Source: Gemmatimonadota bacterium
Lineage (GTDB): Bacteria > Gemmatimonadota > Gemmatimonadetes > Gemmatimonadales > Gemmatimonadaceae
Direction of reading: 5' to 3'
Length of the DNA stretch: 6,920 nt
Assembly (NCBI GenBank): GCA_947457715.1
Contig: CANGXK010000147.1
Span: 1-6,920, forward strand
How positions within the stretch are numbered: position 1 is the stretch's first letter; every line of letters starts with the position of its first letter. The position numbers and the translations under genes were made by a program. Below, piece by piece: positions 1 through 6,561 of the stretch. The notes under the pieces were generated by a model. It had not been told where the DNA came from and ran no database searches. It saw nothing but the letters and a program-made list of their open reading frames with translations.

Positions 1-636
1 GAGCGCGCCGAATCGTTGGTGGCGCTGTCGGTCGAAGCGCTGCTCGAGCGCGACCGGGACAAGGCGATCGCGGTGATCGAGGCCGACGCGGAGCTCGACC
101 GTCTCGAAGTGGAGGCCGAGAATCAGGCAATCGCCATGCTGGCCCTGCAGCAGCCAATGGCCCGCGACCTCCGCTTCCTCATCGGCGCGATCAAGGTGTC
201 GAGCGACCTCGAGCGCGTGGGTGACCACGCCGTGAACATCGCCCAATGTGCGGTGCGCCTGGTCGATCAGCGCGCGGCGGTGCCGGTCGTGCCCGCGCTT
301 GCCGACATGGCCAGGCGCGCGCGCGCCATGCTGAGTGACGCGCTCGACGCGTTCATCCGCGGCGACGGCGCACTTGGCCGCGCCGTGGGCAAGGCCGATG
401 ACGAGGTCGACGCACAACATGAAAGCATCTTCCGCGCGCTGCTGGCCGACATGATGGGCGACCCGCAATCCATCGCGCCATCGCTCGAGCTGCTGCTGGT
501 GAGCCGGAATCTGGAGCGGGTGGCTGATCTGGCCACTAATATCGGCGAAGACGCCGTGTATCTTGCCGAGGGGAAGCAGATTCGTCATCGATTCGACGAG
601 GACGCCCCAACGCCTTCTTCCAGCGCCTCGACATGA
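1..636 (+). CDS. phoU: PhoU, phosphate signalling/transport regulator (5' truncated)
   Basis: The gene enters from the left edge in frame 1 and stops with TGA at 634-636, giving 211 visible residues. PhoU proteins are about 220-240 residues long, so roughly 30 N-terminal residues probably lie upstream. A TTG at 16 is open but falls inside the first helix of the family, so I do not take it as the start. Both PhoU metal-binding repeats are visible: DLERVGDH at residues 69-76 and NLERVAD at 170-176, each followed by an N-I-(A/G) helix. LALQQPMARDLR, about residues 48-59, is also typical. In known systems PhoU is a cytoplasmic helical-bundle protein that restrains the PhoR/PhoB kinase system and the Pst transporter when phosphate is plentiful. 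The last ~14 residues are a Ser/Pro/Thr-rich tail. The stop overlaps the next gene's start (ATGA), which implies translational coupling. pst genes may lie upstream, but that is an inference. Confidence 0.95.
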   Translation, partial: ERAESLVALSVEALLERDRDKAIAVIEADAELDRLEVEAENQAIAMLALQQPMARDLRFLIGAIKVSSDLERVGDHAVNIAQCAVRLVDQRAAVPVVPALADMARRARAMLSDALDAFIRGDGALGRAVGKADDEVDAQHESIFRALLADMMGDPQSIAPSLELLLVSRNLERVADLATNIGEDAVYLAEGKQIRHRFDEDAPTPSSSAST

Positions 637-2228
637 CGGTACCACTCACGACCGCATCGGCCGACATCCGGATCGCTGCGATCGACATCGGCTCCAACTC
701 GGTCCGCCAGATCGTGGCGGATGTGTCACCCACCGGCCAGATCCGCGTGGTGGACGAGATGAAGGCGATGCCGAGGTTGGGTGAAGGCCTCGAGGCCACC
801 GGGTCGTTGTCGCCGACCGCCATCGACGCGGCCGTGACCGCCGTCCAGCGCATGGTGACGCTGGCCGGCCAGCTGGGGGCGGCCCGTATTGAAATCGTGG
901 CCACCAGCGCCGTGCGTGACGCCGCCAATGGCGCCGACTTCACCGGGCAGGTGGAATCGCTCACCGGACGCGGCGTACGCATCTTGAGCGGCGAGGAGGA
1001 AGCCCTGCTCTGCTTCCGCAGCGCGCTGGCGCACTTTGAGTTGGGGGCCGGCCGTACGGTGGTGATGGACATCGGCGGCGGATCGCTGGAACTCGTGCTG
1101 GCGAAGGACGGCCTTATCGAGCGGGTGGCATCGCTGCCGTTCGGTGCCGTGCGACTCACCGAGCGCTTTCTCTCACCCAAGGTGACGCCGCGGCGCGTGC
1201 GCGCGCTGCGCGAGCACGTGCGCGACGGGCTCAGGCGCTCGGTGCCGGTGAAGGACTGGCGTGGGGCCCAAGTGATCGGCTCGGGCGGCACCTTCACGAA
1301 TCTGGCCGGCATCGTGCTGTCGCGACAGCATGTCACGGTGCGCTCGCCGCACGGCACGCGCGTGACCCGCGTAGAACTCGAGCACGTGCTCGATTGGCTC
1401 CAGCGTCTCGAGTCTCACGAGCGCGCGCATGTGCCGGGGCTCAATCCAGCACGCGCCGACATCATCGTAGCCGGTCTGGCCGTGGCCGCCGAAGTGCTGT
1501 CGCGCTTCGATCCGCGTGATCTGCTGGCGTCAGCGTATGGCATTCGCGAGGGGCTCCTGCTCGAGGCCGCACGCGTGACACCGGTGGTGGCTGATCCGGG
1601 GGTGGCCCGTGAGCGCTCGGTGCGCGAGTTCGCCGAACGCTGTCACTACGAGGAGCCGCACTCACGCCAGGTGCAGGCGCTGTCGCTGCAGCTGTTCGAT
1701 GCCCTCGCCCCCCGGCTGCAGCTTGGCGCGGACGATCGTCGACTGCTTGCCGACGCGGCGCTACTGCACGACGTGGGCTATCACATCAACTACGAAAAGC
1801 ACCACAAGCACTCGTTTCATCTGATCTCGCACGCAGAACTGCTGGGCATGACGCCGGCGCAGCAGATCGTGGTCGCGCACATCGCTCGCTACCATCGCGG
1901 CGCACCGCCCAGGATGAAGCACCGCGGCTTCGCGCAGCTCGACCGCGCGGCGCGCGACCGGGTGATCAAGCTCTCAGCCCTGCTCCGGTTCGCCGATGGC
2001 ATGGACCGCGGACACGTGGCCGCGGTCGGCGCGTTGCGTGTCAAGCTCGCGAACGATGCGTTGCGCGTCACCGTGGTGGAAGCCGAGGGCGCCACCAGCG
2101 TGCGCCTGGAATGCTGGGGGGCGAGCCGTAAGCGTCATCTGCTCGAGGAAGTCCTCGGCCGACCGATCATCGTGGTGGCCCCCGATGGTTCCGAGATCCG
2201 CGCCGACGACGACGGGGACGGCGAGTAG
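633..2228 (+). CDS. ppx: Ppx/GppA family exopolyphosphatase with C-terminal HD domain
   Basis: The product is 531 residues, close to the E. coli Ppx length (513). The N-terminal half is an ASKHA phosphatase core: DIGSNS at 18-23 (phosphate loop), SGEEEA at 119-124 carrying the likely catalytic Glu, DIGGGS at 146-151 (second phosphate loop), GSGGTFTNLAG at 216-226, and YGIREGLLLE at 302-311. From about residue 330 an HD-type helical domain follows, with H343 in EEPHSRQV, LLHDVGYH at 377-384 (HD pair 379-380), HKHSFHLI at 391-398, and LRFADGMDR at 451-459. The family removes terminal phosphates from polyphosphate and/or converts pppGpp to ppGpp; the sequence alone does not separate these roles. 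The ATG at 633 overlaps the phoU stop and has no clear Shine-Dalgarno, so translation probably depends on coupling. The polyphosphate kinase gene converges from the other side, which favours the polyphosphate role. The protein ends in an acidic tail. Confidence 0.93.
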   Translation: MTVPLTTASADIRIAAIDIGSNSVRQIVADVSPTGQIRVVDEMKAMPRLGEGLEATGSLSPTAIDAAVTAVQRMVTLAGQLGAARIEIVATSAVRDAANGADFTGQVESLTGRGVRILSGEEEALLCFRSALAHFELGAGRTVVMDIGGGSLELVLAKDGLIERVASLPFGAVRLTERFLSPKVTPRRVRALREHVRDGLRRSVPVKDWRGAQVIGSGGTFTNLAGIVLSRQHVTVRSPHGTRVTRVELEHVLDWLQRLESHERAHVPGLNPARADIIVAGLAVAAEVLSRFDPRDLLASAYGIREGLLLEAARVTPVVADPGVARERSVREFAERCHYEEPHSRQVQALSLQLFDALAPRLQLGADDRRLLADAALLHDVGYHINYEKHHKHSFHLISHAELLGMTPAQQIVVAHIARYHRGAPPRMKHRGFAQLDRAARDRVIKLSALLRFADGMDRGHVAAVGALRVKLANDALRVTVVEAEGATSVRLECWGASRKRHLLEEVLGRPIIVVAPDGSEIRADDDGDGE

Positions 2229-2254
2229 CTGCGCGGCCCCAGTCGGTCGGCGGG

Positions 2255-4411
2255 CTATCCCGCGTCGGCGGCATCCGCCGACGTGGCCCGCTTCCGCCGG
2301 GCGACCGTTTTTGACGCCACCTTCGGTTCAACGAGGCCCCACGGATCGCGCATCATCGTGGCGTGCGTCGACCGTTCCGGTGCGCCATCCGGTGTGCGCC
2401 GACGATACGTGCCATCGGCCCCCAGCTCCCAGGCCTGACGGTTATCGGCCAGGCACGTTTCCAGCAACCGCTGCAAGCGGCCGTGCCATGCCACGTCGTC
2501 GATCGGCGCCATCGCTTCCACGCGGCGATCGAAGTTGCGCGGCATCCAGTCGGCAGACCCGATGTAGTACTCGGGATTGCCGCCGTTCGAAAAGAACGCC
2601 ACGCGCGAATGCTCGAGAAAACGGCCGATGATGCTGACCACGCGAATACGATCGCTGGTACCGCGGAGCCCCGGCAACAGGCAGCAAATCCCACGCACGA
2701 TCAGATCGATCTCCACGCCCGCCTGCGACGCGTGGTAGAGCGCGACGATGATGTCGGGATCCACCAGCGCATTCATCTTGGCGATGATGCGCCCACCGCG
2801 CCCCGCCCTCGCGTGCGCCGACTCGCGCTCGATCAGTTCCAGTATCCGCGTGCGCAGGTTCGCCGGCGCCATGATCAGGCGCCGATAGAACTTCTGTCGT
2901 GACACGCCCGTGAGCGAGTTGAACAGGTCGCTCGAATCGGCGCCGATCTGCGGGTGGCAGGTGAAGAGGCCGATATCGGTGTAGAGCCGAGCCGTTTTCG
3001 AGTTGTAGTTGCCCGTGCCCACATGCACATAGCGCCGGATGCCGTCGGCGTCGCGTCGCACGACCAGCACGGTCTTGGCGTGCGTCTTGAGTCCCGGCAG
3101 CCCGTACGCCACATGGATACCGTAGCTTTCCATCGTGCGCGCGAACGTGATGTTGTTCTGCTCGTCGAAGCGGGCCTGCAGTTCGATGATCACCGCGACC
3201 TGCTTGCCCGCTTCGGCAGCCTCGGTGAGCGCCCGCACGATCGCCGTGTCCCCCGAGGTGCGATACAACGTCAGCTTGATGGCGAGCACCTGCGGATCGC
3301 TCGACGCCGCCTCGAGGAACGCTTCCACCGACGAGTTGAACGACTCGAACGGGTGATGCACGAGCACATCGCGCTCGCGGATCACGTCGAAGATATTGCG
3401 GCCATCGCGGAACGGCGCCGGCACCACCGGCGTGTAGGGCGCGTCACGCAATTCGGGCACCTCGAGCCCGGCGATCTGCAGCAAATCGCCCAGCTCCAGC
3501 AAATCGTCGCGATCATGCACATCGCGCGCGCTCAACGGGGCGACGAGCTGCGTCTCGCTTCCACTCAACTCTTCCAGCAGCAGCTGACGCATCGACTGCG
3601 GCATGTCGCGCTGCACCTCCAGCCGCACCACCTCGCCGAACCGGCGCTGGAACACCTGCTGTTCGATCGTCTCCAGCAGGTCGTCCGGCTGATCGATCTG
3701 GCCGAGGTCGAGGTCGGAGTACCGCGTGATGCGGAACGTGAACCACCGCTTCACCTGCATACCCGGGAACAGCGTGCCCAGGTGCTCGCCGATCACTTCT
3801 TCCAGCGGCACGTAGCAGTGTTCGCCGTCGCGCTCGATCGGTACCCAGCGGGGTAAGGAACGCGGCACCTTGACGCGCGCAAAATGTTCCTTGCCGCTGT
3901 CCGGATCACCGATGTCCACCGCCAGCGAGAGCGACAGATTCGAGATGTACGGAAACGGATGCCCGGGGTCCACCGCGAGCGGGGTGAGCACCGGGAAGAC
4001 CTGCGACTCGAAGTACGCGTGCACCCGTTCGCGCTCGTCATCGTCGAGCGAGGCCATCGGCACCAGCTTGATGCCCTTCGCCTCGAGCGCCGGGACCAGC
4101 AGGTCATGCAGCGCATGATGCCGGCGTTGCAGCAGTTCGTGCACGCGGGTGCGGATGGCTTCGAGCTGCTCGGGGGGCGAGAGCGGATCGGGCGGGTACT
4201 GCGGTGCCCCCGACGTGACTTTCCGACGCAACCCTGCCACCCGGACCATGTAGAACTCGTCCAGATTCGTGCTGAAGATCGCCAGGAACTTGAGGCGCTC
4301 CAACAGCGGCACGCGCGCGTCGAGCGCTTCTTCGAGCACGCGCGCATTGAAGTCGAGCCAGCTCAGCTCGCGATTCAGATACGGCAGCGACAAAGCGGTC
4401 GATGACGGCAT
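2255..4411 (-). CDS. ppk1: Polyphosphate kinase 1 (PPK1)
   Basis: The product is 718 residues starting at the ATG at 4411-4409; E. coli PPK is 688. PPK1 reversibly transfers the ATP gamma-phosphate to growing polyphosphate. The N domain opens with LNRELSWLDFNARVLEEA at 12-29, and STNLDEFYMVRVAGL at 47-61 follows. Catalytic residues align with E. coli at a constant offset of +9: R384 in LYRT (R375), R414 in QARFDE (R405), the autophosphorylated H444 in GLKTHAKT (H435), R573 in VRGICC (R564), and H601 in FLEHSRV (H592). VHHPFESF at 351-358 and HVGTGNYN at 463-470 are also typical. The last ~40 residues form a nonconserved-looking tail with a basic patch (ARRKR) and an Ala/Asp-rich end. The frame stays open 64 codons upstream, overlapping pit, but that stretch is unlike PPK and the family N-terminus begins right after this ATG. 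No Shine-Dalgarno is visible; a strong hairpin ends 7 nt before the start. It is the last gene of the DUF47-pit-ppk operon, 43 bp after pit. Confidence 0.96.
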   Translation of the reverse strand: MPSSTALSLPYLNRELSWLDFNARVLEEALDARVPLLERLKFLAIFSTNLDEFYMVRVAGLRRKVTSGAPQYPPDPLSPPEQLEAIRTRVHELLQRRHHALHDLLVPALEAKGIKLVPMASLDDDERERVHAYFESQVFPVLTPLAVDPGHPFPYISNLSLSLAVDIGDPDSGKEHFARVKVPRSLPRWVPIERDGEHCYVPLEEVIGEHLGTLFPGMQVKRWFTFRITRYSDLDLGQIDQPDDLLETIEQQVFQRRFGEVVRLEVQRDMPQSMRQLLLEELSGSETQLVAPLSARDVHDRDDLLELGDLLQIAGLEVPELRDAPYTPVVPAPFRDGRNIFDVIRERDVLVHHPFESFNSSVEAFLEAASSDPQVLAIKLTLYRTSGDTAIVRALTEAAEAGKQVAVIIELQARFDEQNNITFARTMESYGIHVAYGLPGLKTHAKTVLVVRRDADGIRRYVHVGTGNYNSKTARLYTDIGLFTCHPQIGADSSDLFNSLTGVSRQKFYRRLIMAPANLRTRILELIERESAHARAGRGGRIIAKMNALVDPDIIVALYHASQAGVEIDLIVRGICCLLPGLRGTSDRIRVVSIIGRFLEHSRVAFFSNGGNPEYYIGSADWMPRNFDRRVEAMAPIDDVAWHGRLQRLLETCLADNRQAWELGADGTYRRRTPDGAPERSTHATMMRDPWGLVEPKVASKTVARRKRATSADAADAG
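2263..2283. terminator. GC-rich hairpin inside the ppk 3' end, between converging genes
   Basis: A perfect 9-bp inverted repeat, CGTCGGCGG / CCGCCGACG, with a 3-nt loop lies in the last codons of ppk, beginning 6 bp inside the stop codon and 35 bp after the ppx stop. A smaller 5-bp hairpin, GCGGG-CTAT-CCCGC at 2250-2263, spans the ppk stop codon. Neither has an adjacent T-tract, so classic intrinsic termination is not supported. Either could slow polymerase or protect 3' ends. GC-rich coding DNA can make such repeats by chance. Confidence 0.35.
2286..2312 (+). terminator. Weak candidate terminator for phoU-ppx transcript
   Basis: GCCCG (2286-2290), a 7-nt loop, CGGGC (2298-2302), then GACCG and TTTTT at 2308-2312 on the plus strand. 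The T-tract is displaced 5 nt from the stem, so this is a weak intrinsic-terminator look-alike. It lies 58 bp after the ppx stop and within the antisense of the ppk C-terminus, so the ppx transcript would overlap ppk mRNA by roughly 60 nt. Confidence 0.3.
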
Positions 4412-4418
4412 GGCGGCA

Positions 4419-4444
4419 GTCCGGCGCGGAGAGCCGCGCCGGAC
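4419..4444 (-). promoter_or_regulatory. Perfect 11-bp hairpin in the pit-ppk intercistronic gap
   Basis: GTCCGGCGCGG (4419-4429) and CCGCGCCGGAC (4434-4444) are perfect inverted repeats around a 4-nt loop. In the minus-strand mRNA the hairpin starts 10 nt after the pit stop and ends 7 nt before the ppk ATG, so it covers the whole usual ribosome-binding region. No T-tract follows it, which argues against a simple terminator. It could restrain ppk translation, mark a processing site, or stabilise one half of the operon mRNA. The structure is seen in the sequence; the function is inferred. Confidence 0.55.
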
Positions 4445-4454
4445 AGGAGGCAGA

Positions 4455-5492
4455 TCAGATTGGATTGAACGCCGCCAGTAGCTGGTAAGACACCGCAGCC
4501 ATCGCGGCCGCGGCCGGGATGGTGATGACCCAGGCCCACACGATCTTGCTGGCAAGCCCCCACCGCACGGCCGACAGGCGATTGGTGGCACCGACGCCGA
4601 CAATGGCCCCCGTGATGGTATGGGTGGTACTGACCGGGATACCGAAACGCGACGCCGACAGGATGACCAGGGCGCCGGCCGTTTCCGCGCAGAAACCGCC
4701 CACCGGACGGAGCTTCGTGATGCGGGTGCCCATCGTGTGCACGATGCGCCAGCCGCCGAACAGCGTTCCCAGCGAGATCATCGTGTAGGCGCTGAGCTCG
4801 ACCCATACCGGGATCGTATCGAGCGACGTGACGTGCATATGGCTCAGCAGGCCCGTCTCACCGGCGAACGACGCCTGCGTCGCCACCAGCAGGCCCACAA
4901 TGATCCCCATCGTCTTCTGCGCATCATTGCCGCCGTGCGCCAACGACAGCAGGGCCGAACTGGTGAGCTGTGCCACACGGAAGAACCGGTCCGCCTTCGA
5001 ACTCGTCACGTTCCGGAAGACATTGAACACCAACACCATCAGGACGAAACCCACCAGCATGCCGATCGACGGCGACAGCACGATCGCGGACAGCGTTTCG
5101 ATCCACTTCTTGCCCCACAGCAGGGCCGAAAATCCAACCTTCGACACCGCCGCGCCGGCGTAGCCGCCGATCAGCGCGTGCGATGAGCTCGAGGGAATGC
5201 CGAACCACCAGGTGATCAGGTTCCAGGTGATCGCGCCCAGCAGGCCGCCGAGAATCACGTTGGCATCGACCACGTTCAGATCGATGAATCCGGCGGCCAC
5301 CGACTTGGCGACCGCGGTGCCCACAAAAAAGAGCGCCGCAAAGTTGAAGACCGCAGCCCAGATCACCGCAGCCAACGGACTCAGGACACGTGTGCCGACG
5401 ATCGTGGCGATCGAATTGGCGGAGTCATGAAATCCATTGATGAAATCGAACGCCAGCGCGACGAGGACGATGAAGATGACGAAGTTGACCAC
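4455..5492 (-). CDS. pit: PiT-family inorganic phosphate permease
   Basis: The product is 345 residues, mostly hydrophobic membrane segments, and belongs to the inorganic phosphate transporter (PiT) family, which imports phosphate with H+ or Na+ across the inner membrane. The two inverted PiT repeats are clear: FINGFHDSANSIAT at 17-30 with GIPSSSSHALIGG at 98-110, and LAHGGNDAQKTMG at 184-196 with GIPVSTTHTITGAIVG at 284-299. The conserved Asn/Asp of the HDSAN and GGNDA boxes are present. A charged loop (KKW, then SSKADRFFRV) separates membrane segments. I place the start at the GTG at 5492-5490, directly before the first hydrophobic helix and 7 bp after the upstream stop. An upstream open stretch of 17 codons would overlap the DUF47 gene and has no membrane or family character. 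The ribosome site is weak, so translation is probably coupled. Length is shorter than E. coli PitA (499) but usual for bacterial PiT proteins paired with a DUF47 gene. Confidence 0.95.
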   Translation of the reverse strand: MVNFVIFIVLVALAFDFINGFHDSANSIATIVGTRVLSPLAAVIWAAVFNFAALFFVGTAVAKSVAAGFIDLNVVDANVILGGLLGAITWNLITWWFGIPSSSSHALIGGYAGAAVSKVGFSALLWGKKWIETLSAIVLSPSIGMLVGFVLMVLVFNVFRNVTSSKADRFFRVAQLTSSALLSLAHGGNDAQKTMGIIVGLLVATQASFAGETGLLSHMHVTSLDTIPVWVELSAYTMISLGTLFGGWRIVHTMGTRITKLRPVGGFCAETAGALVILSASRFGIPVSTTHTITGAIVGVGATNRLSAVRWGLASKIVWAWVITIPAAAAMAAVSYQLLAAFNPI

Positions 5493-5499
5493 GGATCCG

Positions 5500-6111
5500 T
5501 CAGCTGTTCTTGAGCGCGATGCTTTCGAGCACGTTGGACACATCTTCGCATTCGTCGATCGCCTCTTCCAGCGAATCGAAGATCTCCTTCCACTTCAGCA
5601 CCTCGATCGCGGGCTCGTCGTGCTCGAACAGCGCCCCGACCGACTGCGCATACAACACGTCGCCCTCTTCTTCCAGCTGTTTGATCTTGCGTCCGTGCTC
5701 CAGCATCTTCACGCGTTTGGTCACGTCGCTGACCGAGGCCAGAATCTCCGCGCTCGCTCGCACCAGCACGTCCGCCATCTCGACGCCGCCAGAGCGAGGT
5801 GTCTTCACGCGGAACATCACCACGCGACGCGCGGCCCCGTTGATCAGGTCGATCACGTTGTCGAGGCGCGTGGCCAGCACATGAATGTCCTCGCGATCGA
5901 GCGGCGTCACGAAGCTCGTGTCGATACGCTGGTTGATCACATGCACGATCGCATCGCCATCCGTCTCGACTTTCTTGATCTCTGCCGCAATGCGCGCTGC
6001 GTCCGCGGGATTGTCGAGGAGCGTACGCAGCAGCGTCGACGCGCTACCCATATACACGGCAAGCTGCCGGAAATGATCGAAGAACGTTTCGTCTTTTGAG
6101 AAGAGCTTCAC
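5500..6111 (-). CDS. DUF47 / PhoU-like Pit accessory protein
   Basis: The product is 203 residues when started at the GTG at 6111-6109, which gives the family-typical opening MKLFSKDETFFDHF. It is an all-helical, soluble PhoU relative of the DUF47 (PhoU_div) family, whose genes often sit immediately before pit. Acidic motifs of the PhoU-type metal sites are visible: KKVETDGDAI at 46-55, TRLDNVIDLI at 81-90, KQLEEEGDVLY at 144-154, and LEEAIDECEDVSNVLE at 181-196. Known members are linked to Pit regulation or activity; the exact action is unsettled. The frame is open upstream to a TTG at 6171, which would add 20 Pro-rich residues not seen in the family, so I prefer the GTG. Only 7 bp separate its stop from pit, so the two are surely cotranscribed. 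It is the first gene of the operon, so the promoter should lie in 6112 to about 6250. A second PhoU-fold protein, true PhoU, is encoded at the left edge. Confidence 0.92.
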   Translation of the reverse strand: MKLFSKDETFFDHFRQLAVYMGSASTLLRTLLDNPADAARIAAEIKKVETDGDAIVHVINQRIDTSFVTPLDREDIHVLATRLDNVIDLINGAARRVVMFRVKTPRSGGVEMADVLVRASAEILASVSDVTKRVKMLEHGRKIKQLEEEGDVLYAQSVGALFEHDEPAIEVLKWKEIFDSLEEAIDECEDVSNVLESIALKNS

Positions 6112-6233
6112 GGCTCGGGATGGCTGGGAGAAGTCTGCGTGCCGCGGGATGACCGCAGGCACTGGTAACAATCACGTCACCGCTGCTGAAACGCCACGTG
6201 CGACCTTCATCGTTACATGACGGAGACTCATTG

Positions 6234-6309
6234 CGCCGGAGCCGAACGGTTCAGCGCCAAACCACTTTGGCGTTGCTCACCGCGGCCTGGCGCCGCACGA
6301 GCTCCGGCG
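6234..6309 (+). promoter_or_regulatory. Potential three-way-junction RNA fold upstream of dnaK
   Basis: Three nested pairings fit together. The closing stem is a perfect 9 bp: CGCCGGAGC (6234-6242) with GCTCCGGCG (6301-6309). Inside it, a 10-bp hairpin pairs CAGCGCCAAA (6252-6261) with TTTGGCGTTG (6266-6275) around loop CCAC. A 5-bp hairpin pairs GCGGC (6282-6286) with GCCGC (6292-6296). The single imperfect pair of the middle hairpin, 6254:6273, is a G-U wobble on the plus strand but a C-A mismatch on the minus strand, which slightly favours a plus-strand RNA. It matches no RNA family I recognise. It could be part of a long dnaK leader or a small RNA; chance in GC-rich DNA is possible. Confidence 0.3.
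6256..6271. promoter_or_regulatory. Operator-like dyad GCCAA-N6-TTGGC, copy 1
   Basis: GCCAA (6256-6260), six bases, then TTGGC (6267-6271); the symmetry extends to CGCCAAA/TTTGGCG. The same dyad with the same spacing recurs 124 bp to the right. It coincides with the middle stem of the potential RNA fold at 6234-6309, so a DNA-operator role and an RNA-stem role compete. Confidence 0.3.
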
Positions 6310-6379
6310 GAACGACGGAATGACACCAGTGGACCGCAGGCTGGGATTGTCATCCGACACGGGAAACATGGCACTTCGG

Positions 6380-6395
6380 GCCAAGTCAAATTGGC
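6380..6395. promoter_or_regulatory. Operator-like dyad GCCAA-N6-TTGGC, copy 2
   Basis: GCCAA (6380-6384), six bases, then TTGGC (6391-6395), the same half-sites and spacing as copy 1, 124 bp apart (about 12 helical turns). It lies 166 bp before the dnaK start. A dimeric regulator could bind both, but no regulator gene is in the window to pair with it. Confidence 0.3.
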
Positions 6396-6474
6396 AGACT
6401 GCCGCCACGGCAGCCAGTGGGCCGCTTCATACCGCCAGAAGTGCGCCGGACAGGCAGATGCATCGCGGCCCACC

Positions 6475-6513
6475 GCTTGCTTTTCTCCGGCCCAGTAGTG
6501 GAACAGAGCAAGC
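6475..6513 (+). promoter_or_regulatory. Inverted repeat in the presumed dnaK leader
   Basis: GCTTGCT (6475-6481) and AGCAAGC (6507-6513) form a perfect 7-bp inverted repeat around 25 nt, ending 48 bp before the dnaK ATG. It is not the CIRCE sequence. It could be a leader stem or an operator; it does not reach the ribosome-binding region, so a simple thermometer hairpin over the start is not supported. Confidence 0.25.
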
Positions 6514-6561
6514 ACCTCACGAAGAAGTTCTTACAGGCTGCAACTCCTCAACGAGACCTCC

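Larger units (their letters stand above)
6112..6561. other. Divergent intergenic region between DUF47-pit-ppk and dnaK
   Basis: This spacer of about 450 bp should hold the promoter of the minus-strand phosphate operon (left part) and that of dnaK (right part). I see no convincing -35/-10 pair, no CIRCE and no full Pho box. Two short overlapping open frames exist (6217-6498 plus; 6228-6515 minus), but neither has a recognisable family or ribosome site. The region is instead rich in inverted repeats, listed separately: 6234-6309, 6256-6271, 6380-6395 and 6475-6513, plus a short one, CTGCCG-CCA-CGGCAG, at 6399-6413. Confidence 0.7.

Noticed and set aside
2954..3856. A 300-codon open frame on the plus strand opposite ppk
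   Set aside because: High GC gives long antisense frames; its product is His/Arg-rich with no domain, and the opposite strand encodes clear PPK1 catalytic motifs throughout.
4412..4603. A 64-codon N-terminal extension of ppk, open in frame and overlapping pit
   Set aside because: It reads as Arg/Pro/Ser-rich shadow of the pit coding strand, is unlike any PPK N-terminus, and the family start motif follows directly after the ATG at 4411.
6112..6171. TTG start at 6171 adding 20 residues to the DUF47 protein
   Set aside because: The extra residues are Pro-rich and absent from the family, while the GTG at 6111 yields the standard KLFSKDE opening.
6164..6181. Imperfect dyad GGTAAC-N6-GTCACC upstream of DUF47
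   Set aside because: Only 5 of 6 positions pair and there is a single copy; too weak to call an operator.
6207..6223. Pho-box-like sequence on the minus strand (CCGTCAT then CGATGA) upstream of the phosphate operon
   Set aside because: Only one half-site resembles the CTGTCAT repeat; the second fits poorly, and the PhoB consensus for this lineage is unknown to me.
6217..6515. Two overlapping frames of 93 (plus) and 95 (minus) codons in the dnaK spacer
   Set aside because: Neither has a ribosome site or recognisable domain; their compositions look like translated non-coding DNA. A small unknown gene cannot be fully excluded.
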